Of a stretch of 49,368 nt of DNA, positions 17,150-24,469 are shown piece after piece. The stretch's first letter is position 1. Every line of letters starts with the position of its first letter. The notes under the pieces are model-generated. The model did not search any database. It was given only the letters and a program-made list of their open reading frames with translations, and had not been told where the DNA came from. A program made the position numbers and the translations under genes. The stretch is taken from contig CAJUFO010000025.1 in assembly GCA_910585615.1 (NCBI GenBank), positions 1 through 49,368 on the forward strand, in the 5' to 3' direction. Source of the stretch: an uncultured Acetatifactor sp. (GTDB taxonomy: Bacteria; Bacillota; Clostridia; Lachnospirales; Lachnospiraceae).

Positions 17150-17557
17150 ATGGCAAATGTTGAATGGGATGCTGTGAAGCCCCTAAAGGTAGGTACAGAG
17201 GTTGATGTTTTGGAAGTCAAATATCTGTATTTGCTACCTGCGGATTTGAAAGAGTGCATCAAGAAAAACAACGGTGGCATGCCCTTCCCTTTCTCCTTTG
17301 ATATTGGGCAGAACAAGGGTATGGTGTTTGGTGGCCTGCTTTCCTTTAACGAGGGTGACACGGACAGCATTTATGATGTTGTAGGCAGATTTGAAACTTC
17401 TGATAAGAAACTGTCAATGTTCCCCTTTGGAGTTGACCCTGCTGGAAATTTGCTGTGTGTAAAAGATGGTAAGATTGTTTTTTACTACTCTGAGATGGAG
17501 GAACCCAATTTCATAAGCAAAACTTTCACTGACTTCTTGAATATGCTCTACGAATAA
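17150..17557 (+). CDS. SUKH (SMI1/KNR4-type) immunity protein
   Basis: This 135-residue acidic protein has the SUKH pattern: PADLKECIKKNNGGMPFP near residues 30-47, then an F/G-rich central strand region, MFPFGVDPAGNLLCV (about 91-105), and an end in IVFYYSEMEEPNFISKTFTDF. SUKH proteins are the commonest immunity proteins of bacterial polymorphic toxins, binding and inactivating the cognate nuclease. It starts 12 bases after the toxin stop with a strong AAGGAGG site, as expected for a toxin-immunity pair. Specificity for the upstream protein is inferred from position. Confidence 0.88.
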   Translation: MANVEWDAVKPLKVGTEVDVLEVKYLYLLPADLKECIKKNNGGMPFPFSFDIGQNKGMVFGGLLSFNEGDTDSIYDVVGRFETSDKKLSMFPFGVDPAGNLLCVKDGKIVFYYSEMEEPNFISKTFTDFLNMLYE

Positions 17558-17574
17558 AACTTACAATTCTTTTT

Positions 17575-17609
17575 TGAGAGAGGGATGTCAAAAGCGACTT
17601 CCTCTCTCA
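17575..17609. repeat. Inverted repeat after the immunity gene
   Basis: TGAGAGAGG and CCTCTCTCA pair over nine bases around a 17-base loop. The T run lies before the stem rather than after it, so this is not a canonical terminator on either strand. It marks the right edge of the AT-rich module. Confidence 0.5.
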
Positions 17610-17690
17610 TTACTACATTATATGTAGCGGAGATTGTCTTCATCGATGTATGAATATCGTATAAAAAGACATAAAAAAGGAAGTCATTCC

Positions 17691-18098
17691 ATGAATAGAA
17701 AATTGACAGAATTCGTGTTCATCATTGACAGCAGCAAGGCAATGCGCGGCCTGGAGGATGCCGTGACAGAAGGGTTCAATTCCACGCTCAGGGAGCTTCA
17801 GGCTGCAGAAGGTGAGGCACTTATCACGACAATGCTCTTCAACGACAGGTACGAGCTGTTCCATGACAGGACTGAACTCCAGGCGGCTGCCCCTCTGACA
17901 GAAAGGGACTATGTTGTCCGGGGCGGGACGGCGCTGTTGGATGCCATAGGCAGGGCCATGCATAAGTTCAGGTGGATCAGGCATGGCACAAAGGCAGAGT
18001 TCCGTGCGGAGAAAGTGCTGTTCATCATTATGCCCGATGGCAGAGCAGAGGAATACAGGCTAGGCGGATACGGACCGGATGACGCAATTGTCTGGTGA
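17691..18098 (+). pseudogene. Truncated vWA-domain protein with degenerate metal site
   Basis: The 135 residues resemble the first two thirds of the about 220-residue vWA proteins of Firmicutes: LTEFVFIIDSSKAM, then VRGGTALLDAIG and a stretch aligning with the usual TDGMENAS. The MIDAS motif DxSxS is spoiled: DRSGSM has become DSSKAM, and TDGMENAS has become MPDGRAEEY. The C-terminal third is missing. The ATG at 17691 follows AAGGAAG. It may still be expressed, but metal-dependent binding is unlikely. I read it as a decaying remnant at the right edge of the acquired module. Confidence 0.55.
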
Positions 18099-18130
18099 TG
18101 TGAAAGTATCATGAGCACGTCCTAAAAATC

Positions 18131-18181
18131 AGTAATCCCAGACGGCCTCAGGCGGCATATGCCTGAAGCTGTCCGGGATGG
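18131..18181. repeat. Imperfect inverted repeat between convergent genes
   Basis: An interrupted palindrome (ATCCC ... TCAGGC, centre GGCATAT, GCCTGA ... GGGAT) lies between the vWA remnant and the convergent Rpn fragment. It could act as a bidirectional terminator, although no T tract follows. Confidence 0.35.
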
Positions 18182-18200
18182 AGTCTCTGCCAATGATTGC

Positions 18201-18908
18201 TTACAGCCCGAATGCCTTTCTGGTGCTTTCCACATCATCAAGATCACAGCCAACCATCTCTGCAATCTGTGCGTCCGTAAGGCTAGGATTGCATTGTAAA
18301 GCCCTGAATATCTGTGCAGAGAGAACCAGACCCTCTCCCCGGCCCTCCTTCCGGCCTTTCTGCATCGCCTCCTGCTGCTTTACCTGGATATCTTCCTCGT
18401 AACTGTATTCCGCTATCAACATATTCGTCACCTCGCTCCCTTTCCGTTTCAGATAGTCCGACAGGATTCCCTGCCTGATGCATTCATTGATTGCCCGCTT
18501 TATCGAATCCTCTTCTATCGAGTGCTCCCTCACCTTATCCACGAACAGGCTGTACTCCCTTAATATCCCGCATTTTTTCAGGATTATATGTGCTTTGTTG
18601 GAATTGATGTTTATGACCTTCACCTTCAGCTCCGCGGAATTTCCGCCGGGTGCGTCCAGAAAGGCATCGGACAACCGCAGCTCCTTCTCCAGTGGGAACT
18701 CTTCCGTGCCGTTATAAAAGGTATAGAACTCCGGCGTCGGTATCTTCACCTGCGTCGTCCTGTACCGAGCCTTCTTCTCCACCAGCTGCTCATAGGCCCT
18801 CCCCACGTACATCAGGCAGCGCAAGGGCATGTTGGGGTTCACGGTGCTCTGGTGTTCCCCCAGCACCAGCATCCTGCCGTCCGCCTCACAATTTTCAAAC
18901 AGCCTGTC
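18201..18908 (-). pseudogene. 5'-truncated Rpn-family (PD-(D/E)XK transposase-like) nuclease
   Basis: The frame reads ENCEADGRMLVLGEHQSTVN, then PNMPLRCLMYVGRAYEQL, KIPTPEFYTFYNGTEEFP, and a C-terminus with repeated Glu/Gln/Lys (about 160-195) and a small helical domain. This is the middle and end of an Rpn-type recombination-promoting nuclease; the N-terminal part with the first catalytic acidic residues is absent. The first Met in frame is at 18872. The frame runs directly out of an AAA-ATPase fragment in another frame at about 18890-18908, so two genes have been joined by a deletion or recombination event. Probably non-functional. Confidence 0.65.
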
Positions 18909-19498
18909 ATTACCGCGAATTGGCGGAAATCATTGCTCTTCAATGCCCGGCTGTAGAGGCTGCGGATCAGCTTGACCATATCGTCGTAATAGCCGAAGTG
19001 CTGGGCCTTGTCCAGGGGCACATCGTACTCGTCAATCAGGAGGACGGCCTTCTGGCCATAGTGCTTATATAGGCACTGGCACAATGTCCGCAGGCTTTCT
19101 GCCAGGACATCATCCGTCATGACATAGGCCGCCTCCCCGTTTCCGCCGACTGCGATGAGCTGCCTATACCGTCCTCTTTCATTTTCCGTGAGCTGTCCGC
19201 TTTCCGAAAGGAACTGGAACCGCATGGCCTCGTTGCCGATGATGTCGCACAGCTCCGTCTCCCTGGCGATATCCAGCCCTTCAAAGAGGCGGCTGTCACA
19301 GCCGTACTCGAAGAAGCATTTGAGCATGCTCATGTTCAGGGACTTCCCGAACCTGCGGGGCCGCGTGAACAGATGGACTTCGCTCCAATTGTGCAGCAGC
19401 TCCGTTATCAGGCCGGTCTTATCGATATAGTAGAAGCCTTCTGTACGTAATTTTTCGAAATTATCGATGCCCACAGGCAGCTTTACAGTGTTGTCCAT
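18839..19498 (-). pseudogene. 3'-truncated AAA-ATPase-like protein (PF09820 type)
   Basis: The 219-residue frame starts MDNTVKLPVGIDNFEKLRTE and YYIDKTGLI, hallmarks of the AAA-ATPase-like/DUF1703 family of about 520 residues. The P-loop RPRRFGKS is at residues 46-53, and the Walker B-like stretch is VLLIDEYDVPL (about 152-162). Similarity stops at FAVMTGCLKI; the remaining residues (VRRTAGCWCW...) are out-of-frame reading of the Rpn-type fragment that follows. The C-terminal PD-(D/E)XK nuclease half is therefore lost. It is divergent from the PARG-like gene. Confidence 0.7.
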
Positions 19499-19685
19499 GC
19501 TTTGGGAGCCCCCTTCTGGAAGCTTTCTAGCATTAGCTTAACACAGATTTACAGCCCCAACAACTCTATATCCCCAATTTATAACACCTTCAAAAACACG
19601 CCAAATAAGGATGGAACAGACAGAAAATATGTGCTATACTGTTTTCACATAAAATAAGGAGAAGCACAATAAAGGAGAAGCCGCA

Positions 19686-20534
19686 ATGTCCGACAGAAGA
19701 CAGCAACTCATAAACGTATTCCAGGACACTCAGAAATTCTACACAGAAAACAAGACCCTGTCCGCCGCAGTATCCTACGGGCGGCAGAACGCGAAGCTAT
19801 ACGAAGCGGACGACTACCCACAGCTCCCCGCCGCAGCCCCAAAGCCCGGCGGCATCCAGGTGACCGCCGCCAAGACCTTCCAGGCGGCCATGAGCCTGCA
19901 CGAGGCATCCCCGGACAAGAAAATCGCCGTCCTGAACTTCGCCTCAGCCACCAGGCCCGGAGGCGGCGTGAAGAACGGCAGCAGCGCCCAGGAGGAGAGC
20001 CTGTGCCGATGCTCCACGCTGTATCCCACAATCGACAGCGGCCGGTTCTGGGAGAGATATTACAATGTGAACCGCGAGAAAAGGGACAACCGCCATACCG
20101 ATGCCTGCATCTATTCCCCGGGGGTCATCATCTGCAAGACGGACGATTCAATCCCAGAAAGGCTTCCGGAGGAGGACTTCGTCACGGTGGACGTGATCAC
20201 CTGCGCCGCCCCGAACCTGCGAAACGTGCCCTCGAACCGGCACGATTCGGAGACCGGCAGGCCCGTAAAGATGGACTCCCGGGAGCTGTACGCCCTGCAT
20301 GTAAAGCGGGCGAAGCACATCCTGCACATAGCCGCGGCCAATGAGGCGGACATCCTGATCCTCGGCGCATTCGGCTGCGGCGCGTTCCAGAACGACCCGG
20401 ATACGGTGGCAGAGGCCTATGGCGCAGCCCTGGAGGAGTACTGGGACAGGTTCCACAGCATCGTGTTCGCAATCTATTGTGGCGGCAATGACAAATCGAA
20501 TTTCAGCGCTTTCGAGAAGCGGTTGGGAAAGTAA
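19686..20534 (+). CDS. PARG-like macrodomain protein (TIGR02452/DUF2263 family)
   Basis: This 282-residue protein belongs to the microbial poly(ADP-ribose) glycohydrolase-like group, which removes ADP-ribose from proteins or nucleic acids. The catalytic signature is present: NFASATRPGGG followed by seven residues and QEE (GGG 92-94, QEE 102-104). A second conserved region, ITCAAPN, and a C-terminal ILGAFGCGAFQNDP complete the ADP-ribose-binding macrodomain. Length matches the family. An AAAGGAGAAG site precedes the ATG, and a TATACT -10 element is seen near 19635. It stands alone between debris and a sugar-isomerase gene; such proteins often occur near defence islands. Confidence 0.9.
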   Translation: MSDRRQQLINVFQDTQKFYTENKTLSAAVSYGRQNAKLYEADDYPQLPAAAPKPGGIQVTAAKTFQAAMSLHEASPDKKIAVLNFASATRPGGGVKNGSSAQEESLCRCSTLYPTIDSGRFWERYYNVNREKRDNRHTDACIYSPGVIICKTDDSIPERLPEEDFVTVDVITCAAPNLRNVPSNRHDSETGRPVKMDSRELYALHVKRAKHILHIAAANEADILILGAFGCGAFQNDPDTVAEAYGAALEEYWDRFHSIVFAIYCGGNDKSNFSAFEKRLGK

Positions 20535-20579
20535 GAAATTTGAGCTTTTGCGATATAGTTAAAAACGGAGGGATGAATT

Positions 20580-21416
20580 ATGCAATTAGGAATCAGATTA
20601 CATGACACTGCAAAGTGCCCTTTCGAGGAGCGAATCGCGGATGTGCACAGAATGGGCTTCGCCTGCGGCCAGTTGGCTTTGTCCAAGCTGATTGACGAGT
20701 TCCCTACGACAGACGAGACGTTGACGCCGGGGCTTGCCATGTACATAAAGAATGTGTTCGCGCGAAACCAGGTGGATATTGCCGTGCTTGGCTGCTATCT
20801 GAATCTGGCCAATCCGGATAAAGGACAGCTGGCGGAGACGATTCGTCATTATCTGGCCCATATCCGCTTTGCGTCATGGCTGGGCTGTGGCATGGTGGGT
20901 ACGGAGACAGGGACGCCGAATGAGTCCTATAGTTATACGCCGGAGTGCCATACAGAGGCCGCATTGCTTACGTTCATGGAAAACCTAAGGCCGGTTGTTG
21001 CCTATGCGGAAAAGATGGGCGTAGTGATAGGCATCGAACCGGTCTGCCGTCATATCGTGGGCACGCCGAAACGTGCAAGACGGGTGCTGGATGAGATAGC
21101 CTCCCCAAACCTGCAGATTATATTCGATCCGGTAAACCTGCTGGATGCGGGGAACTATAGAGAAAAGGATTCTGTCATAGAGGAAGCCATCGAACTGCTG
21201 GGGCCTGATGTAGCGGCGATTCATCTGAAGGACTGCGTGATGCGGGACGGAGAATTAATCTTCACAGGATGCGGGCAGGGAGAGATGGACTACAAACCAA
21301 TCTTGAGGTTCGTGAAGGAGCACAAGCCTTTCATCCATGTGCTGCTGGAAGAGACCAGACCGGAGAACAGCCAGAGGGCAAGGCATTACATGGCAAGGAT
21401 GTACGGGGAGGCGTAA
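20580..21416 (+). CDS. Sugar phosphate isomerase/epimerase-like TIM-barrel protein
   Basis: This 278-residue protein belongs to the xylose-isomerase-like TIM barrel family (PF01261). Metal-binding residues fit GIEPV (Glu153), FDPVN (Asp183), IHLKD (His215) and a C-terminal glutamate near 257-258. The substrate is unknown; relatives act on keto-sugars, inosose or uronate derivatives. A GGAGGGATG site precedes the start. It is followed by a PHP-domain gene 78 bases downstream, likely the same transcript. It may support the sugar-acid pathways on either side, but no specific step can be assigned. Confidence 0.8.
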   Translation: MQLGIRLHDTAKCPFEERIADVHRMGFACGQLALSKLIDEFPTTDETLTPGLAMYIKNVFARNQVDIAVLGCYLNLANPDKGQLAETIRHYLAHIRFASWLGCGMVGTETGTPNESYSYTPECHTEAALLTFMENLRPVVAYAEKMGVVIGIEPVCRHIVGTPKRARRVLDEIASPNLQIIFDPVNLLDAGNYREKDSVIEEAIELLGPDVAAIHLKDCVMRDGELIFTGCGQGEMDYKPILRFVKEHKPFIHVLLEETRPENSQRARHYMARMYGEA

Positions 21417-21494
21417 TGGAAGGCGCATCTCCCATTACATCGTTGCATTTTACATATAGCGTGTCGGGACAAAAAGAAAGGTGAAGACAGAATT

Positions 21495-22370
21495 ATGATA
21501 AAAGACATGTTCGGAACAGACAGGCTGAAAATCAACCTCCACCTCCATACCACGGAGTCCGACGGCCATAAGACGCCGGAAGAGGCCGCGGCCATATACC
21601 GGGAGGCGGGCTATGACATCATCGCGGTGACGGATCACTGGAAATACCGGGAAAGCGGGGCTATCGGCGGCCTGCGCATCCTCTCCGGGGCGGAGTACAA
21701 TATCGGAGGCGGCGACGGCGCGGAGGGCGTGTTCCATATCCTGGCGCTGGGCTGCGGCCGGGAACCGCGGATCCACAGAGAGACCGGGCCCCAGGCCATA
21801 ATCGATGAAATCAATGGCTGCGGCGGCATGGCGGTGCTGGCCCACCCGGCATGGTCGCTGAACACGGTGGAACAGACGAAGGGGCTGGAGGGAATCGGGG
21901 CCACGGAAATCTACAACACGGTGTCGGACGCGGGGGAGTCCTCCCGCCCTTATTCCGGGTATTTCGTGGACACATCGGCCTGCAGGGGGCGGCTGTATCC
22001 CCTGATTGCCGATGACGACACCCACTATTACAACGGAGAGGACGAGACGGTCTCCTATATCATGCTGGCCTGCAGTCCGGAGGCCTCGGATGCCGAGCTG
22101 CTGGAGGCGATTCGGAGGAATGCGTTCTACGCCACCCAGGGCCCGGAAATCCATCTCCGCCGGGAGGGCAGCCGCGTCACCGTGAACTGTACTCCGGCCG
22201 TCCGCATTTCCTTTTTCTCCAATGCGGTCTGGGCCAGGGACAGATGCGTCCGCGGCAGCAATCTCACGGAGAGTTCCTGCGAAGTCCAGCCCTTCGAGAC
22301 CTTCATCCGGGCGGAGGTGACGGACGCGGACGGGCGGAAGGCCTGGAGCAATATCATAGATTTACGATAG
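21495..22370 (+). CDS. PHP-domain metal-dependent phosphoesterase
   Basis: This 291-residue PHP-domain protein has the first metal motif NLHLHTTESDG (His16, His18), then the second, VTDHW (Asp47, His48). Later histidines AHPAW and the terminal DDTHYY complete the trinuclear metal site. The C-terminal ~75 residues form a small beta domain. Stand-alone PHP proteins hydrolyse phosphate monoesters or nucleoside phosphates. Here it is probably co-transcribed with the upstream sugar-isomerase-like gene; the actual substrate is unknown. Confidence 0.85.
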   Translation: MIKDMFGTDRLKINLHLHTTESDGHKTPEEAAAIYREAGYDIIAVTDHWKYRESGAIGGLRILSGAEYNIGGGDGAEGVFHILALGCGREPRIHRETGPQAIIDEINGCGGMAVLAHPAWSLNTVEQTKGLEGIGATEIYNTVSDAGESSRPYSGYFVDTSACRGRLYPLIADDDTHYYNGEDETVSYIMLACSPEASDAELLEAIRRNAFYATQGPEIHLRREGSRVTVNCTPAVRISFFSNAVWARDRCVRGSNLTESSCEVQPFETFIRAEVTDADGRKAWSNIIDLR

Positions 22371-22504
22371 ATTATGTGTCTGTGGCGCCGGCTGACCTGG
22401 GAGAAATGGCTTGCTGCAAAATGAGGTGGAAGCGGTTCTAAGTGGGAGTTGTAGGAATTTATGACTCAGTAAAATAAGGTTTTGAAGCTGTAGCCCGGGA
22501 AGGG

Positions 22505-22521
22505 CCTGCCCGCAGGGCAGG
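22505..22521. repeat. Short perfect hairpin upstream of the broken HerA-like fragment
   Basis: CCTGCCC and GGGCAGG pair perfectly around GCA. No T tract follows. It lies in a 196-base stretch (22371-22566) that otherwise shows no gene. Confidence 0.35.
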
Positions 22522-22566
22522 AGACGGAAAGGCCGATGACTCGGGCAGCGGCGGAAATGAGGAGAA

Positions 22567-22790
22567 ATGCATACTGACGGTAAAATCTATATGGGCTTGG
22601 CCCAGGGGCAGCAGGTAAACATGGAGCTGAGCATGAGCAACCGTCACGGCATGATTGCGTGAGCCAGCGTCACGGGCAAGACTGTTACCATGAAGGTGAT
22701 GGCGGAAGCCTTTTCCAATGCGGGGGTGCCGGTGTTCCTCTGCGATGTAAAAGGGGATGTGTCGGAGCTGGCCATGCCGGGGGAGGCATT
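22567..22790 (+). pseudogene. Fragment of a HerA-like helicase (DUF853) with in-frame stop in the P-loop
   Basis: From the ATG at 22567 the frame reads MHTDGKIYMGLAQGQQVNM, NRHGMIA, stop, ASVTGKTVTMKVMAEAFSN and VPVFLCDVKGDVSELA. This is the N-terminus of DUF853-type HerA-like ATPases, where MIAGASGTGKTVT is expected. A TGA at 22660-22662 replaces the first P-loop glycine codon, and the next Gly is Val. Similarity ends at about MPGE (near 22785), where the frame continues into a different protein family. Clearly inactivated. Confidence 0.7.
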
Positions 22791-23248
22791 ACTTCCCGGT
22801 ACGGAAACTTCATCCGAGTTCCTGTTTTCGGAAGATGGCTCCCGCTCTGTCATAATCGGACCCAAGGGTGTTACATGGGATTATGATGAGAATGGCGTAG
22901 CTGTATTTACGGAGGACTGCGAGCAGAAGATGGCTGAAAATCAGGGTTATCTGTGGGAGCAGGGGGCGAACAGCTATCTCAGCATCATTGGACAGGACTA
23001 TGACGCGCTGGCAGCCACTGAGGCGAATAAAGGCGACAGATATTCAGAGGAGCATGACGAAGATTAGCGACTATCTGCTCCAGAACGTGCCTGTCATGGT
23101 GTTCTCTGCCACACAGGAAGAGTTTGACCAGAAATATGCGGAAATCCAGGCTGAACTGAAGAACATGGGCTATGATGAGGTGAACGCCTACTTTGAGGAG
23201 GCATGGGAGAAGGCAAAAGCGGAATATGCGGAGCTGATGGGGAAATGA
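22785..23248 (+). pseudogene. Fragments of an extracellular sugar-binding protein
   Basis: The frame continuing from the DUF853 fragment reads FLFSEDGSRSVIIGPKGVTWDYDENG and so on to a stop at 23067. This resembles the C-terminal third of ABC solute-binding lipoproteins, where a residual-window motif is followed by GVTWDYDENG. After a frame change, 22988-23248 encodes SDYLLQNVPVMVFSATQEEFDQKYAEIQ and ends WEKAKAEYAELMGK, the usual C-terminus of such proteins. There is no N-terminus or signal sequence. These are relics of a transporter gene fused by recombination to the HerA-like relic. Confidence 0.55.
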
Positions 23249-23307
23249 TGATGCCTATCCGATAGATGGGACAGGCCGCGTTTTTCCCTGAAGATTGGCT
23301 CGCCGGA

Positions 23308-24108
23308 TCAGGAGGCGGAGGAGCCGCGGTGGGCCTCCCGGTACTGGCTGGGGGTCATGCCCGTGCCCTTTTTGAACTGGCGCATGAAGTGCAGCTCATT
23401 GTCATACCCGCAGAATGCCGCCAGGGAGGAGATGGACATCTCCGAGATGCACAGATAGAGCTGCGCGTACTTGATCCGGGCCCGGATGATGTCCTGGATA
23501 CAGGTGGTATCGAAGAACTGCTTATACAAATGCTGAAAATGGGATATGCTCAGGTGGAGCCTTTGGGCCAGCCGGGGCGTGTCCCATTTTTTGTAAGGGG
23601 CATTCAATATCTCCATGCGCAGCTCTCTCATGGGGCAATAATATTTATGGGCCGCATTGCCGTCAGGGGCTGCATGTAGCTGGCTGGCCAGGGAATAAAG
23701 CAGGGCATGCATCAGGGAATCGATGATCTGAGGGCTGTGGGGACGGGCCGACAGCTTCTCCTGCACCACCAGCCGGGCATAATCCGTCAATGTCCCCAGA
23801 TAGGGGAGCGTAAAGGGGCGGTTCACAGGAATTGCAAGCTTGCGCAGGAGCCCTCCGTCCTCCCCCTGCAGCTCGAAATGGATCCAGTCGTCATTGTAAT
23901 GGGGATTCCGGCAGCCATAATGCACAGGAGAGCCCATGCCGTAGACCATCACCGTGTTGGGCCCGAAGTCCAGCATCTCGCCATCGATTTCGAAGAAGGA
24001 TGTCGTCTTGATGAGCAGCAGGGCATGATCCTCATAGCCGTCAGGATAGGAGCGGTCGAACTTCATCTTATGCATGGAATCATAGCCGCAGACGTTCACT
24101 GTAATCAT
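23308..24108 (-). CDS. AraC-family transcriptional regulator
   Basis: This 266-residue regulator has an N-terminal cupin-like sensing domain (about 1-150) and a C-terminal double helix-turn-helix (about 165-262: YKKWDTPRLAQRLHLSISHF, then SISSLAAFCGYDNELHFMRQ and the family end GMTPSQYR). The ATG at 24108 follows AAGGGAA; the longer frame to 24189 lacks family character. It is divergent from the GH43-GH88-esterase operon and probably activates it in response to an imported oligosaccharide or its product. Confidence 0.9.
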   Translation of the reverse strand: MITVNVCGYDSMHKMKFDRSYPDGYEDHALLLIKTTSFFEIDGEMLDFGPNTVMVYGMGSPVHYGCRNPHYNDDWIHFELQGEDGGLLRKLAIPVNRPFTLPYLGTLTDYARLVVQEKLSARPHSPQIIDSLMHALLYSLASQLHAAPDGNAAHKYYCPMRELRMEILNAPYKKWDTPRLAQRLHLSISHFQHLYKQFFDTTCIQDIIRARIKYAQLYLCISEMSISSLAAFCGYDNELHFMRQFKKGTGMTPSQYREAHRGSSAS

Positions 24109-24469
24109 CGTATATTCCCTTTCCTTATATTGTATATAGTGTCTTAAAGCTGCTACAGGCAATGTTGCGCCTTCCAAGCTTCCTGGCATACATGCAGAAT
24201 TGCAGAAAATATCAGTTGATTACATTTTAGGAAATGGGAAAAGATTTGTCAATATGGTAACATATATATAGCGATTAAATTTTGCCAAAAACCGGATAAA
24301 CGGCATGACTGGCTGTGCTATGCGACTGGCAAGAATTAAATGCCGTTTATATAGAAAAAGAAACACGAAAAGGTAACGGAAAGCGAAAAGAGAACGAACA
24401 GAAAACGAATCAGTAAGCGAAAAGTAAACGAATCAAAAAGTCGGAAAGAAAAAGAAGGAGGAATTTCCC
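24109..24469. other. Divergent regulatory region between AraC regulator and GH43
   Basis: This 361-base stretch has no gene. It is AT-rich, with TTGTCA (24246-24251) upstream of a TATATATAG stretch that may be the GH43 promoter, though spacing is not ideal. An inverted repeat AAACGGCA / TGCCGTTT (24298-24305 and 24341-24348) with a 35-base loop could be an operator or leader hairpin. Bases 24355-24440 are a purine-rich run with repeated AACGAA-like words. AraC binding sites would be expected here. Confidence 0.45.

Noticed and set aside
17575..17609. Terminator for the GTPase-toxin module
   Set aside because: The stem is good but the T run precedes it on the plus strand and none follows on the minus strand, so I report it only as an inverted repeat.
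20598..21224. Antisense frames opposite the sugar-isomerase-like gene
   Set aside because: The plus-strand gene has metal-site residues in order, and the opposite frames have no recognisable features.
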